From Streptomyces europaeiscabiei (GTDB taxonomy: Bacteria; Actinomycetota; Actinomycetes; Streptomycetales; Streptomycetaceae), in the NCBI RefSeq assembly GCF_036346855.1, contig NZ_CP107841.1, forward strand, positions 7,506,001 through 7,570,000: DNA of 64,000 nucleotides, given 5' to 3'. The notes under the pieces are model-generated. The model worked only from the letters and a program-made list of their open reading frames with translations. It searched no databases and was not told the DNA's origin. The translations under genes were made by a program, and so were the position numbers. Below, in pieces: positions 17,766 to 25,418 of this stretch. Each line of letters starts with the position of its first letter. Position 1 is the stretch's first letter.

Positions 17766-17791
17766 CCCGGGGTCGAGGCGAGGAGAAGGCC

Positions 17792-18832
17792 GTGTCCCAC
17801 AGCACGGTGCCCCGGCCCAGGGCCGAGGCGAAGACCCCCGAGGAGCCCCCGGTGGCCTCCGGCGGCACCACCGGGTCCAGCCCCCGGGGCGACCGGCGCA
17901 CCGGCAGACTGAGCCTCAGGCTCAGATTCCGGCGTGACCGCACACTGATCCTGATGACGCTGCCGGCGATCCTGCTCGTCCTGGTCTTCAACTACATACC
18001 GATCCTCGGCAATGTGGTCGCCTTCCAGGACTACGACCCCTATCTCAGCGAAAACGGCTTCGTCGCCATGCTGGAGAGCCCCTGGGTCGGCCTCGAACAG
18101 TTCGAGCGGATCTTCGCGGACTCGGCCTTCTGGCACGCGGTGCAGAACACCTTCGTGCTGTTCTTCCTCCAGCTCGTGCTGTTCTTCCCGGTCCCGATCG
18201 TGCTCGCGCTGCTCATCAACAGCGTGGTCAGGCCCCGGATCCGGGCCGTCGCCCAGGCGGTGATGTACCTCCCGCACTTCTTCTCCTGGGTCCTCGTCGT
18301 CACCGTGTTCATGCAGATCTTCGGTGGCGCCGGCATCATCGCGCAGACCCTTCGCCAGCACGGCGTCGAGGGCTTCGACCTGATGACCAACCCGGAGACC
18401 TTCAAGTACCTGGTCACGGTCGAGATGATCTGGAAGGACGCCGGCTGGGGCATCATCGTCTTCCTCGCCGCGCTCTCCTCCGTCTCCACCGACCTCTACG
18501 AGGCCGCCGCCATGGACGGCGCCGGCCGCTGGCGGCGCATGTGGCACGTCACCCTCCCCGCGCTGCGCCCGGTGATCGCCCTGCTCCTGGTGCTGCGCGT
18601 CGGTGACGCCCTCACCGTCGGGTTCGAGCAACTGCTGCTGCAGCGCTCCGCGGTGGGCGTCGACGCCTCCGACGTCCTCGACACCTATGTGTGGTGGAAC
18701 GGCATCCGCAACCAGGACTTCAGCTACGCCGCCGCCGCGGGACTCATCAAGGGCGTGGTCGGCCTCGCACTGGTCCTGACCGCCAACAAGGTCGCCCACC
18801 TCATGGGCGAGCAGGGGGTGTACAAAAAATGA
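17792..18832 (+). CDS. sugar ABC transporter permease (LplB type)
   Basis: First membrane subunit of the importer, 346 aa. The N-terminal ~50 residues are polar and cytoplasmic, then six hydrophobic segments begin at LILMTLPAILLVLVF. The EAA loop (EAAAMDGAGRWRRMWHVTLP) marks the ATPase contact. The GTG start at 17792 is preceded by AGGAGAAGG, 26 bp after the binding-protein stop. Its TGA overlaps the ATG of the next permease. The LplB group handles complex oligosaccharides rather than simple sugars. No ATPase gene is in the operon; a shared MsiK-type ATPase elsewhere is expected from Streptomyces biology. Confidence 0.88.
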   Translation: MSHSTVPRPRAEAKTPEEPPVASGGTTGSSPRGDRRTGRLSLRLRFRRDRTLILMTLPAILLVLVFNYIPILGNVVAFQDYDPYLSENGFVAMLESPWVGLEQFERIFADSAFWHAVQNTFVLFFLQLVLFFPVPIVLALLINSVVRPRIRAVAQAVMYLPHFFSWVLVVTVFMQIFGGAGIIAQTLRQHGVEGFDLMTNPETFKYLVTVEMIWKDAGWGIIVFLAALSSVSTDLYEAAAMDGAGRWRRMWHVTLPALRPVIALLLVLRVGDALTVGFEQLLLQRSAVGVDASDVLDTYVWWNGIRNQDFSYAAAAGLIKGVVGLALVLTANKVAHLMGEQGVYKK

Positions 18833-19800
18833 GCGCACTCGTCGACAAGGCGGCCGAGACGGCCAAGCCCACCAACGAGCGGCCGACGGTACGCAGGCCG
18901 AGCCGCTGGGCCGCGCCGCCCCGCCCCGCCTGGGAGGAGGAACCCGCGAAGGCGGGACTCGCGGGGAAGGGCATCGTCCTTGGCTTCGCCTGCCTCGCGA
19001 TCCTCTTCCCCCTGTGGGTCGTCATCGTCACCAGCCTCCAGACGAAGAAGACCATCGACGAGGCGGGCGGCCTGGTCGTCGTCCCCAAGAGCATCACCTT
19101 CATCGCCTACCGGGAACTCCTCGGCGGTGGCCAGGTCCAGACGGCCGCCCTGGTCAGCGTGGGCGTCACGCTCGTCGGCACCCTGTTCAGCATGGCCGTC
19201 TCGGTGCTGTGCGCCTACGGCCTCTCCCGCGTCGGCTCGCTCGGCCACCGCTGGATCCTGATGACCCTGCTCGCCACGATGTTCTTCGGCGCGGGGCTCA
19301 TCCCGACCTATCTCCTGGTCCAGGGCCTCGGTCTCACCGACACCTACCTCGCGCTGATCCTGCCCAGCGCCGTGAGCGTCTTCAACATCCTGGTGCTGCG
19401 CTCGTTCTTCATGGGCATCTCGCCGGAACTCATCGACAGCGCCCGTATCGACGGCGCCGGCGACTGGCGCATCCTGTGGAAGATCGTGATGCCGCTGTCG
19501 AGGGCCGTCCTCGCGGTCATCGCCCTCTTCTACGCGGTCGGCTACTGGAGCGCCTGGTTCAACGCCTCCATCTACCTCACCGACCAGGACATGATGCCGC
19601 TGCAGAACGTCATGATCCAGCTCGTCCAGAAACAGGAACGCCCGGTCGGCCTCTCCGCCCAGATCAACACCGGCCAGCTCTCCCCGCTGGCCATCCAGAT
19701 GGCGGTCATGGTCATGGCCCTGCTCCCCGTCGCCGTCCTCTCGCCCTTCGTCCAGAAGCACTTCAAGAAGGGCATGCTCACCGGCGCGGTCAAGGGCTGA
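18829..19800 (+). CDS. sugar ABC transporter permease (LplC / YtcP type)
   Basis: Second membrane subunit, 323 aa. ATG overlaps the previous stop (ATGA), so the pair is translationally coupled. A ~55-residue cytoplasmic leader precedes six transmembrane helices, with the EAA loop (DSARIDGAGDWRILWKIVMP) near residue 210. The long periplasmic-side loop before the last helix (VQKQERPVGLSAQINTGQLS) is typical of the LplC subgroup. Last gene of the importer operon; a hairpin repeat follows, then the GH74 gene, which may be reached by read-through since no operator or clear promoter lies before it. Confidence 0.88.
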   Translation: MSALVDKAAETAKPTNERPTVRRPSRWAAPPRPAWEEEPAKAGLAGKGIVLGFACLAILFPLWVVIVTSLQTKKTIDEAGGLVVVPKSITFIAYRELLGGGQVQTAALVSVGVTLVGTLFSMAVSVLCAYGLSRVGSLGHRWILMTLLATMFFGAGLIPTYLLVQGLGLTDTYLALILPSAVSVFNILVLRSFFMGISPELIDSARIDGAGDWRILWKIVMPLSRAVLAVIALFYAVGYWSAWFNASIYLTDQDMMPLQNVMIQLVQKQERPVGLSAQINTGQLSPLAIQMAVMVMALLPVAVLSPFVQKHFKKGMLTGAVKG

Positions 19801-19863
19801 CCGGGGCGCATATGAGCTCGGGGTGGGGGTTCGTCGGCGGCTGCGGGTGATTCGTGGCTGGTC

Positions 19864-19958
19864 GCGCAGTTCCCCGCGCCCCTGAAAAAGCGAGGCTCCG
19901 CCCCTGCTTCTCGGCCCGGAAGGGGCCGTAGGCCCTTGAGCGGCGCGGGGAACTGCGC
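19864..19958. repeat. family A inverted repeat, possible terminator
   Basis: Left arm 19864-19885 is identical to the arm at 10812; the right arm at 19937-19958 has two mismatches. Lies between the importer operon and the GH74 gene and may attenuate read-through. Confidence 0.8.
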
Positions 19959-20053
19959 GAGCAACCACACACCACCCGCAGCCGCCGACGCACCGAACCC
20001 CCCGAGCCGCAAGGCGCCCACCCCGTACCCCTCCCCGCAAAACGAGGTATGTC

Positions 20054-22282
20054 ATGCGCACCCCACAGCCGAGCCGCCGCACCGTACTCGCCGGGACAGC
20101 AGCCGCCGCACTCGCCAGCCTCCCCGCGCTGGGAACTCCGGCCCACGCAGCCGAGGCCCCGGCAGCCGACGCCGCCACCGGTGACAACACGTACCGCTGG
20201 CGCACCGCCGTCATCGGCGGCACCGGCTTCGTCACCGGTGTCCTCTTCCACCCGGCGGTACGCGGCCTCGCCTACGCCCGCACCGACATCGGCGGCGCCT
20301 ACCGCTGGGACGACCGCAAGGCCCGCTGGACCCCGCTGACCGACCACCTCGGCTGGGACGACTGGAACCTCCTCGGTGTGGAAGCCATCGCCATCGACCC
20401 CGCCCACCCGAACCGCCTCTACCTGGCCCTCGGCACCTACGCCCAGTCCTGGGCCGGCAACGGCGCGATCCTCCGCTCCGACGACCGCGGCGCCACCTGG
20501 ACCCGTACCGATCTCACCGTCAAGCTCGGCGCCAACGAGGACGGCCGGGGCGCGGGCGAACGCCTCCTCGTCGACCCGCGCGACAGCGACACCCTGTGGC
20601 TGGGCACCAGACACGACGGCCTGCTGAAGTCGACCGACCGGGGCGCCACCTGGGCGAAGGCGACCGGCTTCCCGGCGACCCCCAGCGCCACGGGGCAGGG
20701 CGTCACCCTGCTCGTCGCCGCCGGACGCACCGTCCACGCCGGCTGGGGCGACGGCGACGGCACCTCCGCCAACCTCTACCGGACCAGCGACGGAACCACC
20801 TGGGAGGCCGTCCCCGGCCGCCCCACCGGCACCTCCGCCAAGGTCCCGATCCGCGCCGCGTACGACAGGCACACCCGCGACCTGTACGTGACGTACGCCA
20901 ACGCGCCCGGCCCCAACGGCCAGTCCGACGGCAGTGTGCACAAGCTCCGCACCACCACCGGCAAGTGGACCGACGTGACCCCGGTGAAGCCGGGCGGCAC
21001 CACGAGCGACGACGGCGCCGACACCTTCGCCTACGGCGGCGTCGCCGTCGACGCCCGCCGCCCCGGCACGGTGGTCGTGTCCACCAACAACCGCTGGGCC
21101 GCCATCGACACCGTGTACCGGTCCACCGACGGCGGCCGTACATGGACCTCGCTCAAGGACTCCGCCGTCTTCGACGTGTCCGAGACTCCCTATCTCAAGT
21201 GGGGTGCGGACAAGCCGAAGTTCGGCTGGTGGATCCAGGCGCTCGCCCTCGACCCGTACGACTCGAAGCACGTCGTGTACGGCACCGGCGCGACCCTCTA
21301 CGGCACCCGGGACCTCAAGCGCTGGGCGCCGCAGATCCGGGGTCTTGAGGAGACGTCCGTGCGCCAGCTGATCTCGCCCCCGGCCGGAGAGGCGCACCTG
21401 ATCAGCGGGCTGGGGGACATCGGCACGATGTACCACGAGCGGCTCACGGCGTCCCCCTCACGCGGCATGGCGTCGAACCCCGTGTTCGGTTCGGCGACGG
21501 GACTCGCGCAGGCCGCGGCGAAGCCGTCGTACGTGGTCCGCACCGGCTGGGGCGACAACGGAAACGGCGCCTACTCGAACGACGGCGGCCGGACCTGGGC
21601 GCCCTTCAAGGCCCAGCCCGCCATCGCCAAGGACGCACCCGGGCCGATCGCCACCAACGCCGACGGCAGCGCGCTGCTGTGGTCCTTCGTGCACTGGGAC
21701 GGCACGAAGTACGCGGCCCACCGATCCGGCGACAACGGCGCGACCTGGACAGAGGTCTCCTCCTTCCCGAAGGGCGCCACGCCGGTCGCCGACCCGGCCG
21801 ACCCGACCCTCTTCTACGCCTACGACACCGACACGGGGACGCTGTACGCCAGCACAGACGGTGGCCGTTCGTTCACGGCACGCGCGACCGGACTGCCCGC
21901 GGGGGACAGCCAGTTCAAGCTGGTCGCCGCCCCCGGACTCGGCGGTGACCTGTGGCTGAGCGTGAAGTGGAACGGCCTGTACCGCTCCACCGACGGCGGG
22001 GTGACCTTCTCGAAGATCGAAAGCTGCTGGGCCTCGTACGCCCTCGGCTTCGGCAAGGCCGCCGAAGGCGCCGGCTACCCGGCGATCTACCAGGTCGGCT
22101 CGACGGAGACCATCACCGCCGTCTACCGCTCCGACGACGGCGCGAAGACGTGGACCCGCATCAACGACGACGCCCACCAGTGGGGCTGGACCGGCGAGGC
22201 CATCACCGGTGACCCGCGCGTGTACGGCCGCGTGTACCTGGCGACGAACGGACGGGGCATCCAGTACGGGGAGCCGGCCTGA
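20054..22282 (+). CDS. GH74 xyloglucanase, Tat-secreted
   Basis: Secreted family 74 glycoside hydrolase, 742 aa, cutting the beta-1,4-glucan backbone of xyloglucan. The Tat signal peptide (PSRRTVLAGTAAAALASLP) ends with a likely AxA cleavage near residue 34. The body is two seven-bladed propellers rich in S/TxDxGxTW Asp-box motifs. The two catalytic Asp are in RTDIGGAYRW (about residue 77) and SGLGDIGTM (about 455). No carbohydrate-binding module is attached, so the enzyme is catalytic domain only. ATG 20054 has GAGGT upstream. The stop overlaps the GH42 start (TGATG). Whether it is endo- or exo-acting cannot be read from sequence alone. Confidence 0.92.
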   Translation: MRTPQPSRRTVLAGTAAAALASLPALGTPAHAAEAPAADAATGDNTYRWRTAVIGGTGFVTGVLFHPAVRGLAYARTDIGGAYRWDDRKARWTPLTDHLGWDDWNLLGVEAIAIDPAHPNRLYLALGTYAQSWAGNGAILRSDDRGATWTRTDLTVKLGANEDGRGAGERLLVDPRDSDTLWLGTRHDGLLKSTDRGATWAKATGFPATPSATGQGVTLLVAAGRTVHAGWGDGDGTSANLYRTSDGTTWEAVPGRPTGTSAKVPIRAAYDRHTRDLYVTYANAPGPNGQSDGSVHKLRTTTGKWTDVTPVKPGGTTSDDGADTFAYGGVAVDARRPGTVVVSTNNRWAAIDTVYRSTDGGRTWTSLKDSAVFDVSETPYLKWGADKPKFGWWIQALALDPYDSKHVVYGTGATLYGTRDLKRWAPQIRGLEETSVRQLISPPAGEAHLISGLGDIGTMYHERLTASPSRGMASNPVFGSATGLAQAAAKPSYVVRTGWGDNGNGAYSNDGGRTWAPFKAQPAIAKDAPGPIATNADGSALLWSFVHWDGTKYAAHRSGDNGATWTEVSSFPKGATPVADPADPTLFYAYDTDTGTLYASTDGGRSFTARATGLPAGDSQFKLVAAPGLGGDLWLSVKWNGLYRSTDGGVTFSKIESCWASYALGFGKAAEGAGYPAIYQVGSTETITAVYRSDDGAKTWTRINDDAHQWGWTGEAITGDPRVYGRVYLATNGRGIQYGEPA

Positions 22283-24276
22283 TGCCGGAGCCCACGACTC
22301 CCACCCTCGCCCACGCCACGCGCGGCCGCGTCCTCTTCGGCGGCGACTACAACCCCGAGCAGTGGCCCGAGGAGGTGTGGCACGAGGACGTACGCCTCAT
22401 GAAGGAGGCCGGCGTCAATACCGTCACCCTCGGCGTCTTCTCCTGGGCGAAGCTCGAACCCCGGCCGGGAGCGCGGGAGTTCGGCTGGCTGGACACGTTG
22501 ATGGACCTGATGTACGCAGGCGGTATCGGCGTCGTCCTCGCCACCCCCACCTCCTCCCCGCCGCCGTGGATGGGCCGCCTCCACCCCGAGACCCTCCCGC
22601 GCGACGAGAACGGGCAGGTCGAGTGGTGGGGCTCCCGCCAGCACTTCTCCCACTCCAGCGACACCTACCGCCGCTACGCAGCCGCCATCACCGAGGACCT
22701 CGCCGCCCGCTACGGCGGCCACCCGGCCCTCACCATGTGGCACATCAACAACGAGTACTGCACCTACGACTGGGGCGACGAGGCGGCGGTCACCTTCCGC
22801 GACTGGCTCCGGCGGAAGTACGGCACACTCGAAGCGCTCAACGAGGCCTGGGGAACGGCCTTCTGGAGCCAGGGCTACGACGGCTGGCACGAGATCCTCC
22901 CGCCCCGCCGCGCCCACTACATGAAGAACCCCACACACGTGCTCGACTTCAAGCGCTTCACGAGCGACATGCTCCTGGAGTGCTACGTCATCGAGCGTGA
23001 CATCGTCCGCCGGCACACCCCGCACCTCCCGGTCACCACCAACTTCATGCCGATGTGGGTGGGGCAGGACGCGTGGCGGTGGGCCGAGGAGGAGGACGTC
23101 GTCTCGGTCGACATCTACCCGGACCCGCGTGACCCGTTCGGCGCGCAGAACGGGGCGCTGATCCAGGACATGACGCGCTCGCAGGCGGGCGGCGGCCCGT
23201 GGATGCTCATGGAGCAGGCCGCCGGTCCGGTCAACTGGCGCGGCGTCAACCACCCCAAGCCGCGCGGCCTCAACCGCCTGTGGTCCCTCCAGGCCGTCGC
23301 CCGGGGCGCGGACGCCGTCTGCTACTTCCAGTGGCGGCAGTCCCGGCAGGGCGCGGAGAAGTTCCACTCCGGCATGGTCAGCCACGCGGGTGAGCAGGGG
23401 CGTACGTATCAGGAGGTCAAGCAGCTCGGATCCGAACTGGCGGCCATCGGAAGCGAAGTGACGGGACATCATCTACAGGCTGGCGTGGCTGTGTTGTTCG
23501 ACTGGAATTCCTGGTGGGCCGGCGCGCAGGACGGCCGGCTGTCGTCCGAGGTCGACCTGGCCCAGGTCGTGCGGTCCTGGCATCGCGCCCTGTGGGAGTC
23601 GAACCTCACCACCGCCTTCGCCCACCCCGAGCACGACCTCTCCGCGTACCGGCTCGTGGTCGTACCGCAGCTCTATCTGCTCACGGACGCGGCCGTCGAG
23701 AACCTCCTCGCGTACGTACGCGGTGGCGGCACCCTCGTCAGCGGTTTCCTGACCGGTGTCGCCGACGAGGACGACCGTGTCCGCCCCGGCGGCATGGACT
23801 CGCGGCTCCGCGACCTCTTCGGCATCCGCACCCTGCACGAGTGGTGGCCGCTGGACGCGGGGGAGGAGGTCGAGTGCGAGGGCCTCCGGGGGGTCTTCCG
23901 CGGGACCCTGTGGTCCGAGGAGATCGAGGCGGTGGACGCGGACGAGATCGTCCCCTACAAGGGCGGCGAACTCGACGGACTCCCGGCGGTGGTGCGCAGG
24001 GGCCGCGCCTGGTACGTCTCCACACTGCCCGAACCCGCAGAGCTGCGCGCCCTGTTGGCGCGGGTCGCGGCCGACGCCGGGGTACGGCCCGTGCTCGACG
24101 GACTGCCCGACGGGGTCGAGGCGGTGCGGCGCGGCGATGTGCTCTTCGTGCTCAACCACGGCCGCGACGCGGTCACCGTCGACGTACCGGGCACCCATCG
24201 CGACCTGCTGACGGAGACGACCGTCACCGGAACGCTGTCGCTCGGCCGGTACGGCGTGGCGGTGCTGCGGTCATGA
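22282..24276 (+). CDS. GH42 beta-galactosidase
   Basis: Cytoplasmic family 42 beta-galactosidase, 664 aa, with no signal peptide. It begins with the family signature GGDYNPEQWPEEVW. The acid/base Glu is in HINNEYCTYDW (about residue 158) and the nucleophile Glu in MEQAAGPVNW (about 311). The trimerisation domain (LVVVPQLYLLTD...YVRGGGTLVSGF) and a C-terminal beta domain follow. Start overlaps the GH74 stop by one base, so the two enzymes are coupled even though GH74 is exported and GH42 is not. Likely role: removing beta-galactosyl residues from imported xyloglucan oligosaccharides. A repeat-built small ORF overlaps its stop. Confidence 0.92.
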   Translation: MPEPTTPTLAHATRGRVLFGGDYNPEQWPEEVWHEDVRLMKEAGVNTVTLGVFSWAKLEPRPGAREFGWLDTLMDLMYAGGIGVVLATPTSSPPPWMGRLHPETLPRDENGQVEWWGSRQHFSHSSDTYRRYAAAITEDLAARYGGHPALTMWHINNEYCTYDWGDEAAVTFRDWLRRKYGTLEALNEAWGTAFWSQGYDGWHEILPPRRAHYMKNPTHVLDFKRFTSDMLLECYVIERDIVRRHTPHLPVTTNFMPMWVGQDAWRWAEEEDVVSVDIYPDPRDPFGAQNGALIQDMTRSQAGGGPWMLMEQAAGPVNWRGVNHPKPRGLNRLWSLQAVARGADAVCYFQWRQSRQGAEKFHSGMVSHAGEQGRTYQEVKQLGSELAAIGSEVTGHHLQAGVAVLFDWNSWWAGAQDGRLSSEVDLAQVVRSWHRALWESNLTTAFAHPEHDLSAYRLVVVPQLYLLTDAAVENLLAYVRGGGTLVSGFLTGVADEDDRVRPGGMDSRLRDLFGIRTLHEWWPLDAGEEVECEGLRGVFRGTLWSEEIEAVDADEIVPYKGGELDGLPAVVRRGRAWYVSTLPEPAELRALLARVAADAGVRPVLDGLPDGVEAVRRGDVLFVLNHGRDAVTVDVPGTHRDLLTETTVTGTLSLGRYGVAVLRS

Positions 24277-24395
24277 CCACGACCACCTGCGACACGATCA
24301 CGACCACCTGCGACACGACCACGACCACCTGCGACACGACCACGACCACCTGCGACACGACCACGACGACCTACGACATGACCCCGACCACATGA
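24273..24395 (+). CDS. possible Thr-rich heptapeptide-repeat mini-protein
   Basis: 40 codons. The ATG overlaps the GH42 stop (ATGA), as for translationally coupled genes. The product is almost only Thr, Cys and Asp: heptads of the type TTTTCDT repeat five times, the last with Tyr instead of Cys, followed by DMTPTT. It lies exactly on a 21-nt minisatellite (24279-24383), so the frame stays open because the period is a multiple of three. No recognised family. Either a real, unusual Cys-repeat peptide or a minisatellite that happens to be open; the coupling geometry is the only argument for translation. Confidence 0.35.
   Translation: MTTTTCDTITTTCDTTTTTCDTTTTTCDTTTTTYDMTPTT
24279..24383 (+). 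repeat. 21-nt minisatellite, five units
   Basis: Units begin at 24279, 24300, 24321, 24342 and 24363. Units 2 to 4 are identical, unit 1 differs at one base and unit 5 at a few. Confidence 0.92.
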
Positions 24396-24435
24396 CCCCG
24401 ACCACATGACCCCGACTACATGACCCCGACCACAT
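24380..24435 (+). repeat. 14-nt minisatellite, four units
   Basis: GACCCCGACCACAT repeats at 24380, 24394, 24408 (one mismatch) and 24422, adjoining the 21-nt array. The period is not a multiple of three, so it is not a coding repeat. The remaining gap to 24618 holds only the weak operator-like site listed below. Confidence 0.92.
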
Positions 24436-24503
24436 GACCCCGAGCGACCGCGGTGTTCCGCCCCACCCGGAGCAGCCGCGTCGCACTCGGACTTCCTCCG
24501 GCG

Positions 24504-24515
24504 TCGAAACGTTCG
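24504..24515. promoter_or_regulatory. degenerate operator-like site upstream of the GH12 gene
   Basis: TCGAAACGTTCG has the TCGAA/TTCG half-sites of the GH3/importer operator, but with a 3-nt instead of 4-nt centre. It is the only such sequence in the GH12 leader. Weak candidate. Confidence 0.3.
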
Positions 24516-24618
24516 CAGCGCCCGACCTCGTCGCCGGAGAAGACCGCGTCCTCACTCCGGGGCCGCGGTAGCTCCCCACCCCGTATTTCCCCCCACCCAT
24601 GGAAGGACGCGACACCCC

Positions 24619-25344
24619 ATGGCAACACGTACCCGCACCCGCACCCTGGCAGGGATCGGCAAGGTCCTGCTGGCCCCCGCCCTCGCTCTCGGTGCCACCG
24701 TCGGCCTCGCCGCCGCCCCCGCCTCGGCCGCAGTCTGGAACTCCTGCGACCAGTGGGGCAACACGAGCCTGAACGGCTACACGCTCTACAACAACATCTG
24801 GGGCTCCGGCGCCGGCAGCCAGTGCATCTGGGCCAACTCCGGCACCAACTGGGGAGTCTGGGCCAACCACCCCAACACCGGCGGCATCAAGTCGTACCCC
24901 AACTCCAAGAAGGTGATCAACAAGACGATCACCTCGCTCGGTTCGCTCAACAGCAGCTACAACGTCACGGTTCCGTCGTCGGGCGCGTACAACTCCTCCT
25001 ATGACATCTGGGACACGGACTACGACTACGAGATCATGCTCTGGGTGAACTACAACGGGGCCGTCGGTGCGCTCGGCACCTCGCAGGGCAACGTGACGCT
25101 CGGCGGCCACACCTGGACCGTCTACAAGGGCAACAACGGCGCGAACGAGGTCTTCTCGTTCCTGCGCACCTCCGACTCCAACTCCGGCACCGTCCAGATC
25201 CTCCCCATCCTCAAGTGGATCAAGGACACCAAGGGCTGGATGGGCAACGAGACCATCGGTGACGTGCAGTTCGGCTTCGAGGTCACCTCGTCCTCCGGTG
25301 GCCTGAACTTCACCACCAACAACCTCACCGTCAGCAGCAGTTGA
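24619..25344 (+). CDS. GH12 endo-beta-1,4-glucanase / xyloglucanase, secreted
   Basis: Secreted family 12 glycoside hydrolase, 241 aa, catalytic domain only. Sec-type signal peptide (about residues 1-36, Arg-rich start, hydrophobic core, ASA cleavage). The mature enzyme is a small beta-jelly roll rich in Trp, Asn and Gly. Catalytic Glu are in DYEIMLWVNY (nucleophile, about residue 138) and FGFEVTSS (acid/base, about 221). GH12 enzymes include cellulases and xyloglucan-specific endoglucanases; the xyloglucan assignment rests on the neighbourhood. ATG 24619 is preceded by GGAAGG. Single-gene unit ending in a stem-loop. Confidence 0.9.
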   Translation: MATRTRTRTLAGIGKVLLAPALALGATVGLAAAPASAAVWNSCDQWGNTSLNGYTLYNNIWGSGAGSQCIWANSGTNWGVWANHPNTGGIKSYPNSKKVINKTITSLGSLNSSYNVTVPSSGAYNSSYDIWDTDYDYEIMLWVNYNGAVGALGTSQGNVTLGGHTWTVYKGNNGANEVFSFLRTSDSNSGTVQILPILKWIKDTKGWMGNETIGDVQFGFEVTSSSGGLNFTTNNLTVSSS

Positions 25345-25378
25345 CGTTCGTCGGCAGCTGAGCCGTAGGCGAGTCCGA

Positions 25379-25408
25379 GCCGGTGCCGTACCCCCACGCG
25401 GCACCGGC
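25379..25408. terminator. stem-loop between convergent GH12 and GH36 genes
   Basis: GCCGGTGCCG pairs with 25399-25408 across a 10-nt loop, 34 bases after the GH12 stop and 11 bases from the GH36 stop on the other strand. Confidence 0.7.
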
Positions 25409-25418
25409 CCGGATCGTC

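Noticed and set aside
22945..22962. AAGCGCTT inside the GH42 gene as an operator
   Set aside because: Lies in coding sequence (FKRF codons) and lacks the outer TCG/CGA arms; probably chance.
24279..24435. CRISPR-like tandem array behind GH42
   Set aside because: Units are contiguous with no spacers, no cas genes nearby, and the periods (21 and 14 nt) are too short.
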